A program made the translations under genes and the position numbers. Source: Winogradskyella wichelsiae (GTDB lineage Bacteria > Bacteroidota > Bacteroidia > Flavobacteriales > Flavobacteriaceae). From it: 64,000 bases of DNA. Shown here piece after piece: positions 43,932-53,063 of the stretch (positions are counted from its first letter, which is position 1; every line of letters begins with the position of its first letter). The DNA lies in the NCBI RefSeq assembly GCF_013403925.1, contig NZ_JABFDJ010000003.1, positions 124,001-188,000 of the forward strand, written 5' to 3'. The notes beneath the pieces were generated by a model. That model was not told the origin of the DNA. It ran no database searches and saw nothing but the letters and a program-made list of their open reading frames with translations.

Positions 43932-45431
43932 ATGTTTAAATTCATTCAAAAACACTCCATTTTATCCTTTTCAATAGCCATCATTTTCACCTGCACTGTA
44001 TTGGTGTTTTTTGCTACTGAAGCAAGTTACAACGCCATAGATATTGCATCCTTATGGGTACGGAATTATTTTGGATATTTCTACCTCTACTTAGGTTTTG
44101 CTTGTGTTTTAGCTTTGTTAGCAATAGCCTGCTCGCGTTACGGAAACCTAAAATTAGGTCAACCTACAGCCCAACCTGAATATTCGCTTTGGGCATGGAC
44201 GGCCATGTTATACAGTGCGGGCATGGGGTCTGGTATTTTATTGCGGGCCGTACAAGAGCCTGTTTATATGCAACAAAACTCACCTTACAGTTCTAATTTA
44301 CCCGCAGATACGTTAGCACTAGAGTTTACGTTTTACCAATGGGGATTAACTGCGTGGGCCTTTTATGGTCTTTTTGCCTTAATTATTGGTTACGGCTTGT
44401 ATATTAAAAAAAGAAAAGTAAGCATCAGTGCCACAATAGAAGATCATGTTAAAAGTAACACCGCTAAACATACTGTCGATGTCATCACTATTATAACAAC
44501 CGTTTTTGGCCTAATTGCCGCCATAGGCTTGGGAACAACGCAAATAAAAGGAGGTATTAATCATATAACTGATGCCAACTTTGGCTTAACAACAACTATT
44601 TTACTTTGTGTACTTATTTCTGCTGTGGCTTGTTATTCTGCTTGGCAAGGGGTTAACAAAGGGATTCAAATATTTTCTAAATTAAATATTATAGTCACGC
44701 TTGCCATCCTCATATTTATTTTTGCTACCAGCGATATGAGCGCTATCTTAACGTCTTTTGCTACTGCTACTTTTTATTACATCATAGATTTTATCCCTAT
44801 GAGTTTGGCGATCGGCGATTATAATCCCGGAACAGAGTTTTTAACAAGTTGGACGTTCTATTATTGGGCATTCTGGTTATCTTGGGCACCTTTTACAGGT
44901 ATTTTTATTGCTCGCATTTCTAAAGGACGCACCATACGGCAGTTGCTATTAGGGGTTTTAATTATCCCTTGTTTAGGCACCTTTTTCTGGTTTTCTGTTT
45001 TTGGGACTGCTGCTTTTAATTTAATTGAAGGATGGGGAGTCTATAACAATGAATTCGGTAACGTATTTTCTTCCATATTTGTCTTTTTTGAACACTACCC
45101 GTATGCGACCTTTTTAAACATAACATCGGTTTTCTTATTAATCAGTTTTTTAATCACCTCAGTAGATTCTGCCGTATTTGTATTAAGTATGTTTACGGAT
45201 AAGGGAGCTAAAAACCCGAGTAAAACACATCGTGTCATTTGGTCTATTTTCATTTTGTTAGCTACCATAGCTTTAGTCTTATTAGGAAATGTAAAAGCTA
45301 ATATTAATGTTTTAGAAGCTGTACAGCGCCTCTTAATTATAACCTCATTACCTTTTGCCTTTTTTATCATTATTATGTTTGCCTTTTTTATTAAAGATCT
45401 TAGGACACATAACGTTCAAGAAAGAAAATAA
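43932..45431 (+). CDS. BCCT family betaine/choline/carnitine-type transporter
   Basis: 499 residues with about twelve transmembrane helices. BCCT hallmarks: SAGMGSGILLRAVQEPVYM (the glycine-rich stretch, normally GMGIGLMFWGVAEP), a long hydrophobic middle, and the Trp-box WTFYYWAFWLSWAPFTGIFI followed by ARISKGRTIRQ. The ligand (betaine, choline, carnitine or DMSP) cannot be decided, and the changed Gly-rich motif (LLRAVQEP) departs from the betaine-type consensus. Provides sodium- or proton-coupled uptake, often for osmoprotection. Confidence 0.9.
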   Translation: MFKFIQKHSILSFSIAIIFTCTVLVFFATEASYNAIDIASLWVRNYFGYFYLYLGFACVLALLAIACSRYGNLKLGQPTAQPEYSLWAWTAMLYSAGMGSGILLRAVQEPVYMQQNSPYSSNLPADTLALEFTFYQWGLTAWAFYGLFALIIGYGLYIKKRKVSISATIEDHVKSNTAKHTVDVITIITTVFGLIAAIGLGTTQIKGGINHITDANFGLTTTILLCVLISAVACYSAWQGVNKGIQIFSKLNIIVTLAILIFIFATSDMSAILTSFATATFYYIIDFIPMSLAIGDYNPGTEFLTSWTFYYWAFWLSWAPFTGIFIARISKGRTIRQLLLGVLIIPCLGTFFWFSVFGTAAFNLIEGWGVYNNEFGNVFSSIFVFFEHYPYATFLNITSVFLLISFLITSVDSAVFVLSMFTDKGAKNPSKTHRVIWSIFILLATIALVLLGNVKANINVLEAVQRLLIITSLPFAFFIIIMFAFFIKDLRTHNVQERK

Positions 45432-45485
45432 CACCTCTTTTCTGTTAGGTTTTGACTTTTTATGCGATTAACAGACCAACTATTT

Positions 45486-45491
45486 GGAGGG
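45486..45491 (+). promoter_or_regulatory. Shine-Dalgarno-like GGAGGG before the AlkB gene
   Basis: It lies eight bases before the ATG at 45499, and this decides the start over an upstream TTG. Strong SD sites are uncommon in this window, so it stands out. Confidence 0.6.
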
Positions 45492-45498
45492 TATTAAC

Positions 45499-46128
45499 AT
45501 GGATCTATTGCATCAAACCGATTTATTTTCTACTGATGAAATTCGTAAAACAACATTTGATTTACCAGGTGCTGATGTAACGTTATTTGAAAACTTTTTC
45601 ACTAAAGCAGAAAGCAATGCGCTATATACAGCTCTCTTAAACCACACCGCTTGGGAGCAAGATGCCATGACCATTTATGGCAAACAAGTAAATTTACCAA
45701 GACTTACGGCATGGTATGGCGATACGGATTTAGAAGTCGCTTATGTTGGAAAAAAAGCAAAGCTACGTCCTTGGACTGCGGAGTTAATAAAAATTAAGGA
45801 ACGCATAGAGCAGGAGGTCGATGTTAAATTTACACGCTGCTTACTTAATTACTACAGAGACGGAAAGGATAGTGTCGATTGGCATCAAGATTATGAAGAA
45901 AGTCAACGGAAAAATACCGTTATTGGCTCGGTGACTTTTGGAGCCACAAGACCGTTTCAATTAAAACACGCCACACGTCATGATTTAAAACGGATTTCTA
46001 TTCCGTTAGCGCATGGAAGCCTACTACTTATGCAAGGTGCAACGCAAGATAATTGGAAACACAAAATACCAAAAACCTCAAAACAAATTCAGCCTAGAAT
46101 TAATCTCACTTTTAGATGGATAAAGTAA
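45499..46128 (+). CDS. alkB: AlkB-type 2-oxoglutarate/Fe(II) dioxygenase
   Basis: 209 residues. The double-stranded beta-helix core carries the iron site WHQDYE (HxD, about residue 127-130) and a distal His in PLAHGSLLLM, with the RxNxTFR 2-oxoglutarate motif (RINLTFRW) at the end. PRLTAWYGD and LLNYYRDGKDSV are typical of ALKBH2/3-like members. Repairs alkylated bases in DNA or RNA by oxidative demethylation. Follows the BCCT gene by 67 bp but has its own SD. Confidence 0.92.
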   Translation: MDLLHQTDLFSTDEIRKTTFDLPGADVTLFENFFTKAESNALYTALLNHTAWEQDAMTIYGKQVNLPRLTAWYGDTDLEVAYVGKKAKLRPWTAELIKIKERIEQEVDVKFTRCLLNYYRDGKDSVDWHQDYEESQRKNTVIGSVTFGATRPFQLKHATRHDLKRISIPLAHGSLLLMQGATQDNWKHKIPKTSKQIQPRINLTFRWIK

Positions 46129-46267
46129 ATTTATAATTGTAATAATAAAGATTCACATGATTTTAAATCATATACATAAGGATGACTTCACTTAAATTAA
46201 GAGAATTTCATACTTAAAAAAGCATCAAAACCTTCTCTTGTACTTAAAGAAAGAAGAAGGATACCTC

Positions 46268-46275
46268 TAAATTTG
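46268..46275 (+). promoter_or_regulatory. Candidate -7 box TAAATTTG of the cupin gene
   Basis: It fits TAnnTTTG, 37 bp upstream of the ATG at 46313. A TTG at 46238 is rather distant (27 bp) for a -33 element. Confidence 0.4.
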
Positions 46276-46312
46276 TATCACATTAATCAACCACTTTATA
46301 AAACCATATAAT

Positions 46313-46846
46313 ATGACAGTACCAAACATCGCTAAAGCAGACATCTTAAACGCTTTTAATTTCAGACTTGCGACTAATTTCAAATCAATTATAGCAGCAT
46401 TAGGCATAGCAACATTGTTTGTTAGCCATACTGCAAATGCACAAATAACAACTAAAGATTCTATAGCAACCTCAAAAGTGCAACATTTCAATTTTGATGA
46501 CATGGAATCTGAAACAATTGGCGAAGGAATCAAACGTAAATGGTTTCATGGCGAAAAAGGACAAATGACCATTTTTAATTTAGAAAAAGGAGCTCATATT
46601 CCTTGGCACCAGCACCCAAACGAACAGATTACATACATTATGTCTGGAAAAGTTAAAATCAAAACAATGATTGATGGTATAGAAACGTTTGTCGAAGTTA
46701 AAGCAGGAGAAGTCATTGTGTTTCCAGAAAATGTACCACACGAGTTTTGGGCTTTAGAAGAAACCGTAGATTTAGATGTGCATGTTCCTGTACGTGAAGA
46801 TTGGTTAAGTAAAGAGTTACCTGAGTATTTAAAAAAAAGCAAGTAA
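46313..46846 (+). CDS. Exported cupin domain protein
   Basis: 177 residues. An unusually long N-terminus (about 25 residues) precedes the hydrophobic signal IIAALGIATLFVSHTANAQ. A cupin_2 barrel follows: motif 1 WHQHPNEQITYIMSGKVKI with the metal ligands H-x-H-x-E, and motif 2 VIVFPENVPHEFWALEE. A small metal-binding barrel; substrate and role unknown. Single gene with its own promoter. Confidence 0.85.
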   Translation: MTVPNIAKADILNAFNFRLATNFKSIIAALGIATLFVSHTANAQITTKDSIATSKVQHFNFDDMESETIGEGIKRKWFHGEKGQMTIFNLEKGAHIPWHQHPNEQITYIMSGKVKIKTMIDGIETFVEVKAGEVIVFPENVPHEFWALEETVDLDVHVPVREDWLSKELPEYLKKSK

Positions 46847-46896
46847 AAAAATGAATTGAGCCTTCGCTTTATAACTTCAATAGTGTGTTAGATTAA

Positions 46897-48165
46897 TTAT
46901 TCTTCTTCCATTTGAGAGGCTATAAAGGGACGTCTTGGTGCTAAAAAATAGCCTGTTAAACTCGCAAATAATATAGGGATAAGGTGTCCAAATCCTGTTA
47001 AAGTAGCTAATAAAATAGTGGTACTCATTGGGGTACGTGTAACACAAGCATTAATTGCAGCCATACAACTTACTATGGCCAAAGTAACATTGACCGAAGG
47101 AAATAGGTGATTTATAATTAAACCTAAAACAGAACCTACAAAAAATAAGGGAATAATAAATCCACCGCGCCAGCCTGATGTCACTGTTATTGAAATGGCA
47201 ACAATCTTAAAGAACAAAATAGAAAATAATAAGGTCAAAGAAAACTCTCCCTTAAGTAAAGTATTAATTTCATGATGCCCAAAGTATCTCGTTATTGGAA
47301 AATAAAAGGCTATAACGCCTAGTAAAACCCCACCTATAAGTGTTTTAATGTAAATAGGAATAGGACGTTTCTCAAAAAGTGTTTTAAAAAACTTAGTGCA
47401 AAAAATAAAGGCCCATCCAAAAGCAGCGCCTACACTACCAAAAAGAACAGCATAACCAAAATCAAAAAGGCCCGAATATTCATAGGCAGACAAATCCCAT
47501 ATGGGCCCAAGTCCTAAATGAACAATTAAAGCAAAGACCAAATAACTAAAACAACTGGCAACAAATGCAGGCATAATAGCCTTATAATATTCTACAGCGT
47601 GCTTATGATGAAGTATTTCTAAAGAAAATAAACTACCCCCTAAAGGCGCACCAAATAAAGCCGTAAAACCTGAGGCCATACCAGCAATACTTAAAGATCG
47701 TAAAGCCTCACCCTTAAGTCGAAACAGTTTTCCTATCCACGTACCTGTAGAACCTGTAACTTGTATTAGTGGGGCTTCTGGACCTAAACTACCTCCGGAA
47801 GAAATACATAGTAACGATGATAGCACCATCGACGGATTATTCTTGGGATCTAATTTTCCTTTATTAAATTTAATATTGTTAACGATTAAATGTATTTCCC
47901 CTGGATCTCCAATAAAGTGAATGATTAAACCAGCTATAAGGCCACAAGTGGCCATTAAAGGAATGACCTGCCAACCCGTAAAAAAAGTTAATTGATGGGT
48001 TAAAAATTCAATTCCAATCCAATATACTCCTGCTATAACACCTCCTAATAAGCCCGTTAAAGCCCATAATAAAAACGTTCTACTAAAAACAAAAGGATTA
48101 AAACGGACTGGTTGGTCTAAAATATTTAAATAAGTGACTAATTTTCTACGTTGTTTTAACTTCAT
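46897..48165 (-). CDS. ClC family chloride channel/antiporter
   Basis: 422 residues with about ten transmembrane helices. The second conserved ClC motif reads SSGGSLGPEAPLIQVTG (about residues 123-139, in place of GKxGPEGP), and the gating Glu is kept in GPEAP. The first selectivity motif GSGIP is not found; at its place is GDPGEIHLI, so anion selectivity may differ from classic ClCs. The central Tyr-containing helix end could not be assigned. Transcribed away from the cupin gene and separated from the next gene by 465 bp. Confidence 0.82.
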   Translation of the reverse strand: MKLKQRRKLVTYLNILDQPVRFNPFVFSRTFLLWALTGLLGGVIAGVYWIGIEFLTHQLTFFTGWQVIPLMATCGLIAGLIIHFIGDPGEIHLIVNNIKFNKGKLDPKNNPSMVLSSLLCISSGGSLGPEAPLIQVTGSTGTWIGKLFRLKGEALRSLSIAGMASGFTALFGAPLGGSLFSLEILHHKHAVEYYKAIMPAFVASCFSYLVFALIVHLGLGPIWDLSAYEYSGLFDFGYAVLFGSVGAAFGWAFIFCTKFFKTLFEKRPIPIYIKTLIGGVLLGVIAFYFPITRYFGHHEINTLLKGEFSLTLLFSILFFKIVAISITVTSGWRGGFIIPLFFVGSVLGLIINHLFPSVNVTLAIVSCMAAINACVTRTPMSTTILLATLTGFGHLIPILFASLTGYFLAPRRPFIASQMEEE

Positions 48166-48630
48166 TCTGTCGTCTCGCTTTTATTACAATGGTTCTAAAT
48201 TACAGCTCCATTTAAAATAGGGTTTCATCTATTAATCTATCGATAGGTTAGAGCTACTATTTTAAAAAATAACCGTTAATTTTTAGATGGGCAAAACTAG
48301 TTTATTCTATAGTGTTAGAGTAGCGATTCAAACTATTTAACTCTTTATTGGATAAATATCAGACATCTCTTTAAAACAATTAAATCGTTTGCAAAATAAA
48401 GCATATACATAATCATCATAATGCTATTTGTTCGATAAACGAAATAATCGAAAGTTTCTAACCTGTAATAAACTGTAGAATAGGTGTGAAATTTATCGAA
48501 AATCAATTAAAAAATACGCTTCACCTAAATTAAGGTTTAAGAGGTGTTTTAATTGACTCCATCCGTCTCTTTGTCATTTCTGAGAAGGTAAGAATTCACT
48601 ATAATAACCAATCGCACTAAGCATATTTAT
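48166..48630. other. Gene-free spacer
   Basis: AT-rich, no gene. Only a weak CACCT/AGGTG hairpin around 48524-48550 stands out; no promoter box that I can defend. Confidence 0.5.
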
Positions 48631-49812
48631 CTAGGGCTTAACGACAACCGATTGCGACGTTTTAAAATGATCATAAAGTAAAAAACCTATGACCACTACA
48701 GTAAAACACAGATAGCTAAAGAGTGAGTTTTCAATGCCAAATTTTTCAGAGGTTAAACCCAAAACAATACTTGGCACCCCAAAACCTAAATAGCCATATA
48801 ATAAATAACCCGAAACGACTCTAGGCTTTTCTACAGGGATAAGTTCTGAAACCCCTTTAAGGGTTCCAAAATAACCAAAGCCATAAGCCACCATACCAAC
48901 AATAGCACAACCCGTAAGTACAAAAGGCAGATAACCATTAATACTACCATAGGTTAGAGACGTAAAGCCAACAGGCAATAAAATATAAGAAATAGTCATA
49001 CACTTACGGACTGAAAAACGTTTGGCGATCGGTAGAAACAGCGCTCCTGTGCCGTTGATTAAAAATAAGGATAGACCGCTCCATCCACCGAGATCAAACT
49101 TGGCGATCTGAGTGGGGATGATAGAAATAACAACTCCGGTCGCCGCCCAAAATAAAGCCACGGAAATATTAAACTTAAAAGCTCCTTTCGGAAATAAAGG
49201 TAGTTTTATCATTTTTTTATCTGGATTATAACCCGACTCTGGCAAGGTCATCGTGATCAACAACCAAACAACAGAAAGCACCAGTACAACCCAATAAGTA
49301 AGCGGGACTAATGTGGTGTAATAGGCCAAATAAATCCCCGTAAATAAAGCACCACTCCCAAAACCTAAAGCGGTAGCTAAGGCAACAATATTAGAGGAAT
49401 TGGTCTCCTTATCCGTTGTAAACAAATCTGAAAGAAAACTACTACCTGTTGCAATAGACAAAGCCACAGCACAACCGACTAATACTCTTGAGGCAAACAG
49501 CACATATAAGTTAGGATAAAGACTAATGATTAAAACGGAAAGTGTAGAGAGCAACAACGCCATGATAAGCACTTTTTTCTTACCTATTTTATCCGAAAGC
49601 CCACCAAAGAACAATGCCGTAGGCAAAAGCCCTCCAATATAAGAGGCAAAAGCAAAGCCTACCATGCCCACACCAAAATGTTCATTTTCGGTATAGATTC
49701 TAAATAGCGGCATTTCTAAATTAACTGAGGCCGTAATTAGAAAGAGAACCCCTGTAATAATGGCGATGCTTTTTTTAGGAGATAACATATTTAGAAAAGA
49801 ATTAGTAATCAT
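48631..49812 (-). CDS. MFS transporter
   Basis: 393 residues, twelve hydrophobic segments. The loop 2-3 motif A (GGLSDKIGKKKVLIMAL, about 66-82) and RVLVGCAVALSIATGSSFLSDLF fit the major facilitator superfamily; the half-repeat motif is weak. Either of two Met codons (1 or 9) could be the start. The family cannot be narrowed to a substrate. Single gene on the minus strand. Confidence 0.88.
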   Translation of the reverse strand: MITNSFLNMLSPKKSIAIITGVLFLITASVNLEMPLFRIYTENEHFGVGMVGFAFASYIGGLLPTALFFGGLSDKIGKKKVLIMALLLSTLSVLIISLYPNLYVLFASRVLVGCAVALSIATGSSFLSDLFTTDKETNSSNIVALATALGFGSGALFTGIYLAYYTTLVPLTYWVVLVLSVVWLLITMTLPESGYNPDKKMIKLPLFPKGAFKFNISVALFWAATGVVISIIPTQIAKFDLGGWSGLSLFLINGTGALFLPIAKRFSVRKCMTISYILLPVGFTSLTYGSINGYLPFVLTGCAIVGMVAYGFGYFGTLKGVSELIPVEKPRVVSGYLLYGYLGFGVPSIVLGLTSEKFGIENSLFSYLCFTVVVIGFLLYDHFKTSQSVVVKP

Positions 49813-49889
49813 ACAAGCCCTAAAATTAGTTGATAATTAACAGTTATAGGGTTAATTCCTATCATTTAACGCTTTTTCCTATCTACCGT

Positions 49890-49935
49890 CAGTTGGAGTG
49901 CCTCGACCCTTTATGGTTGAGAGGTATCGAGAACC
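49890..49935. repeat. REP-like palindrome
   Basis: Outer arms GTTGGAGTGCCTC and (reversed) GTTCTCGATACCTC flank an inner stem CTCGACC/GGTTGAG with loop CTTTAT. It matches, from memory, the GTTCTCGATAC...GAGTGCCTC repeats common in Bacteroidota intergenic DNA. Located between the redoxin and MFS genes. Confidence 0.55.
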
Positions 49936-49969
49936 TTGTAAAATAGTCGTGTGGTTTAATTAAAAGAAA

Positions 49970-50419
49970 TTAAGTCGGAGTATCCGTTTTCACAAGACTT
50001 TCCAAAGCATAAAACAACCGATTCTTTGCGTTATCTTGAGACCCAAATACTGAACGGAAGAGCGTACCATCTGCAGCAATTAAAACCCATTGCGGAGTCC
50101 CTTCAGACGTAAACTGATCATAAACTCGATGATCTGGATCTCTATAAATTGGAAAAGGAAGCTCACCACTCGTAAAAATGGCTTTAATAGTGTCTTTTGT
50201 GCCTGTTCTACCCACAAAATCCGCATGAATCCCAACCACTTGTATACTAGAAAACTCTTGCTGAAACTCATAAGCCAAAGGAATGGCACGTCCCGTACAA
50301 CCTAAACAATCATTATTATAAATAATAAGTAATAAGATTTTATTTCTATAAGTGCGCATCAAATCTACCGGAATACCTTCTAAATCTAAAACGGTTATGG
50401 TGTCTATGGTGTTTTTCAT
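49970..50419 (-). CDS. Redoxin/thioredoxin-like protein (AhpC/TSA type)
   Basis: 149 residues, no signal peptide. Thioredoxin fold with a CxxC-type centre, YNNDCLGCTGRAIPLA (Cys 38 and 41), then SIQVVGIHADF and GTPQWVLIAADGTLFRSVFG (cis-Pro region). The LGC-T arrangement resembles TlpA/ResA-like proteins lacking the membrane anchor. A cytoplasmic thiol-disulfide or peroxide-reducing role is likely. A minus-strand -7 box (50450-50457) precedes it. Confidence 0.8.
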   Translation of the reverse strand: MKNTIDTITVLDLEGIPVDLMRTYRNKILLLIIYNNDCLGCTGRAIPLAYEFQQEFSSIQVVGIHADFVGRTGTKDTIKAIFTSGELPFPIYRDPDHRVYDQFTSEGTPQWVLIAADGTLFRSVFGSQDNAKNRLFYALESLVKTDTPT

Positions 50420-50449
50420 GTATTGTGATGCTGTATTAAAAAAGGCCTA

Positions 50450-50457
50450 CAAATTTA
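50450..50457 (-). promoter_or_regulatory. Candidate -7 box TAAATTTG of the redoxin gene
   Basis: On the minus strand, about 31 bp upstream of the start at 50419. Confidence 0.45.
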
Positions 50458-50571
50458 AGGAATAAATAATGCGCTTTCAATTAAAACAGCTAAGGATAAC
50501 ATGAAATGATTAATGTCTCCTCTTTTAATCGAAGAGACGTACTAAACTTAGCGATGATGTCCAATTATTCG

Positions 50572-50579
50572 TAAATTTG
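50572..50579 (+). promoter_or_regulatory. Candidate -7 box TAAATTTG of the acyl-CoA synthetase gene
   Basis: It fits TAnnTTTG, 51 bp upstream of the ATG at 50631; no strong -33 element seen. Confidence 0.45.
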
Positions 50580-50630
50580 CGTGCTTTTACTTAGGCAAAT
50601 CCTACATTAATTGGAATCCAATAACAGGGA

Positions 50631-52427
50631 ATGAACTACAAACACTTATTAGAAGAAATAAAGGAAAATAGTCTGCGTTTTAAAAATAAAAATGCTATCC
50701 ATTTTAAAAATAACACCCTTAATACCTGGGAGGGGATTTCTTGGTTAGATTTTGAATCTCGAATTGAAATACTCTCTAAAGCCTTAATCAATTATGGGAT
50801 ATCGGTGCAGCAAAACATCGCTATTTTCTCCGAAAACAGTCCTAATTGGATCATTGCAGATATTGCCATCATGCGTATTAGAGCAGTAACAATCCCCATT
50901 TATGCTACGAATTCTAAAAAAGAAGTCGCGTATGTGATTGATGATGCAGAGGTGAACTTACTCTTTGTTGGCGATCAAAACGAATATGATAAAGCTTACC
51001 AACTCTTAGAAACGTCCAAGCATTTAAAATTAATTGTAGCCTTAACAAAAACAATTAAACTGCACCCTTCCAATAACGCTATTTACTTAGAGGATTTTAG
51101 CGCTTTTCAAGCTACCGAACAAATAGAGATCGAACTTAAAAAAAGAACATACGAGCAAGGATTAGAAGATATTGCAAGTATTATCTATACTTCTGGTACA
51201 ACAGGAGAACCTAAAGGGGTTATGTTAGATTATAATAATTTTAGCGGTTCATTAGCGGCGCACGATTATGAATTAGACCTCACTGAAAAAGATACGTCGC
51301 TTAGTTTTTTACCCTTAAGCCATATTTACGAACGTAGCTGGGTATTCTTTTGTTTGAAAAAAGGAATTGAAGTATACTTTAATCAAGATCCCAAAAAAAT
51401 TGTCGAAGTTATTAAAGAAGTAAAACCGACGGTAATGTGTACTGTGCCTCGAATATTCGAAAAGATTTTTGCGGCTATTCAAGACAAAAGAAAAGAAGCA
51501 TCCCCGACTAAAATGAAATTGGCAAGTTGGGCCTTAGGCATAGGCAACAACTACTACAACAAGCACAAACGATTAGAAAAACATGTGCCATTAAATTTAA
51601 AATTAAAATATTTAATCGCCGATAAATTAGTACTAAGCAAATTAAGAGAAGTCTTTGGCGGAAACATTAAGTTTATGCCTTGTGGTGGTGCGCCGCTCGT
51701 TGCTGATATGGTATCCTTCTTTCATTCTTTCGGACTCAATATTAAATGTGGCTATGGACTTACAGAAACGACAGCCACAGCAACGCTTTTTGGGGATACA
51801 CAATTTGAATTTAATTCTGCCGGAAAACCAATAAAAGGCACTCAAATTAAGATTGGTGCTAATAATGAAATCTTAGTTAAAGGGCCAGGAGTTATGAAAG
51901 GCTATTACAAAAAACCTGAAGCTACAGCGGCAGTCTTTGAAAATGGCTGGTTCAAAACAGGTGATGCTGGTAAAATAGACGCTAAAGGCAACTTAATAAT
52001 TACCGACCGAATTAAGGACCTAATGAAAACATCGGGAGGTAAATACATTGCACCTCAAAAACTAGAGAATGCACTAATTACCGATTCATTTATAGAGCAA
52101 ATTGCAGTGATTGGAGATCAGCAAAAATACGTAACAGCATTAGCGGTGCCTAGTTTTGAGAACTTAAAGAAGTACGCCTTAGAGCACAAAATAAGCTTTA
52201 AAGATGTGGAAGAATTAATTACGCACAACCAAATCATTACCCTTTTTGAAAAACGATTTGAAGAGCTGCAAAAAGAATTCTCTAAATTCGAGAAAATCAA
52301 AAAATTCACCTTACTTCCTAAGGAGTTTAGTATCGAAGCAGGGGAGATTACAGCAACCTTAAAATTAAAACGAAAGGTCATCCAGAAAAAATACCAAGAG
52401 CTTATTGATAAAATGTATTCGGAGTAA
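50631..52427 (+). CDS. Long-chain fatty acid-CoA ligase (AMP-forming, FadD15-like)
   Basis: 598 residues. AMP-binding P-loop IIYTSGTTGEPKGVML (about 185-200), GYGLTETTATAT, the hinge and adenylation motif TGDAGKIDAKGNLIITDRIKD and a C-terminal lysine in KTSGGKYIAPQKLEN. It activates fatty acids as acyl-AMP and then acyl-CoA. The slightly extended length (about 600) is typical of long-chain AMP-dependent synthetases of Bacteroidota. It runs convergently into the DUF5706 gene, whose stop lies only 6 bp away, so terminators must lie inside the coding ends. Confidence 0.92.
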   Translation: MNYKHLLEEIKENSLRFKNKNAIHFKNNTLNTWEGISWLDFESRIEILSKALINYGISVQQNIAIFSENSPNWIIADIAIMRIRAVTIPIYATNSKKEVAYVIDDAEVNLLFVGDQNEYDKAYQLLETSKHLKLIVALTKTIKLHPSNNAIYLEDFSAFQATEQIEIELKKRTYEQGLEDIASIIYTSGTTGEPKGVMLDYNNFSGSLAAHDYELDLTEKDTSLSFLPLSHIYERSWVFFCLKKGIEVYFNQDPKKIVEVIKEVKPTVMCTVPRIFEKIFAAIQDKRKEASPTKMKLASWALGIGNNYYNKHKRLEKHVPLNLKLKYLIADKLVLSKLREVFGGNIKFMPCGGAPLVADMVSFFHSFGLNIKCGYGLTETTATATLFGDTQFEFNSAGKPIKGTQIKIGANNEILVKGPGVMKGYYKKPEATAAVFENGWFKTGDAGKIDAKGNLIITDRIKDLMKTSGGKYIAPQKLENALITDSFIEQIAVIGDQQKYVTALAVPSFENLKKYALEHKISFKDVEELITHNQIITLFEKRFEELQKEFSKFEKIKKFTLLPKEFSIEAGEITATLKLKRKVIQKKYQELIDKMYSE

Positions 52428-52433
52428 ATAAAC

Positions 52434-53063
52434 CTATCCCATTAAGCCTCCAAAAAATACGTGACAACTGACAAAGGCTATGACAGACAATACAATACCA
52501 ATCAAAAAGATATGAAACGATTTACGTAGTAATTTAAATTTACGGTCTATTGTTTTTCCTAAATGATAGGTGTCTTTTGCTATGGTTTTATAAAGTTCAT
52601 CTCCTTCATTCATTAAGTTGGTAATACCCTCTACATAAGCAGCTTCTTCCATGTCCTGAAAGTTGCCATAAAACATCAAGTTTTTAACGTCACTTTGTCC
52701 ATGTACCAGTTCTGGGCGTGTAGCAAAAACAGCAAAAGTAATGGAGGCCAAATTAGTGATCAAGATCATGATTATCGGATAAATAAGATGCGGGTCGCTA
52801 CTTAATTGCCCCATAACAGTTCCTAATATTAACGATAAAATTAAGGCATTTATAGATATCAAAATATTAGATTTTGTATCGATCATCGTATTCAACGTAT
52901 ACTGGTTTTTAGACAATAACCGAAACAAGGTTTCCACACCTCTTTCAGACCTTGGTGCCACTTTAGCTAATTTCTTTTTTAATTGCTTTAAGGCGTCTTT
53001 ATCAATATTTAACTCGTCCATTAAATATTTATCTTCTGCTTTTTCTTTTAATTTATTGCTCAT
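52434..53063 (-). CDS. Pycsar-effector-like (DUF5706/PycTM) membrane protein
   Basis: 209 residues. N-terminal charged coil (1-45, LKQLKKKLAKVAPRSERGVE), then the DUF5706 core: TLFRLLSKNQYTLNTMIDTKSNILI-type segment leading into two adjacent helices (about 70-92 and 97-118), a cytosolic segment with FYGNFQDMEEAAYVEGI, and a last helix (about 185-205). The S-K-NQ-L-MIDTKSNILISINA pattern is that of PycTM, the membrane-damaging effector of Pycsar anti-phage systems. No cyclase is encoded here. Its ATG overlaps the ppk1 stop by 4 bp, so it is co-translated with polyphosphate kinase. Confidence 0.78.
   Translation of the reverse strand: MSNKLKEKAEDKYLMDELNIDKDALKQLKKKLAKVAPRSERGVETLFRLLSKNQYTLNTMIDTKSNILISINALILSLILGTVMGQLSSDPHLIYPIIMILITNLASITFAVFATRPELVHGQSDVKNLMFYGNFQDMEEAAYVEGITNLMNEGDELYKTIAKDTYHLGKTIDRKFKLLRKSFHIFLIGIVLSVIAFVSCHVFFGGLMG

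Noticed and set aside
52434..53063. Complete Pycsar anti-phage system
   Set aside because: No uridylate/cytidylate cyclase gene next to the DUF5706 gene; the partner is ppk1, so only an effector-like protein can be claimed.
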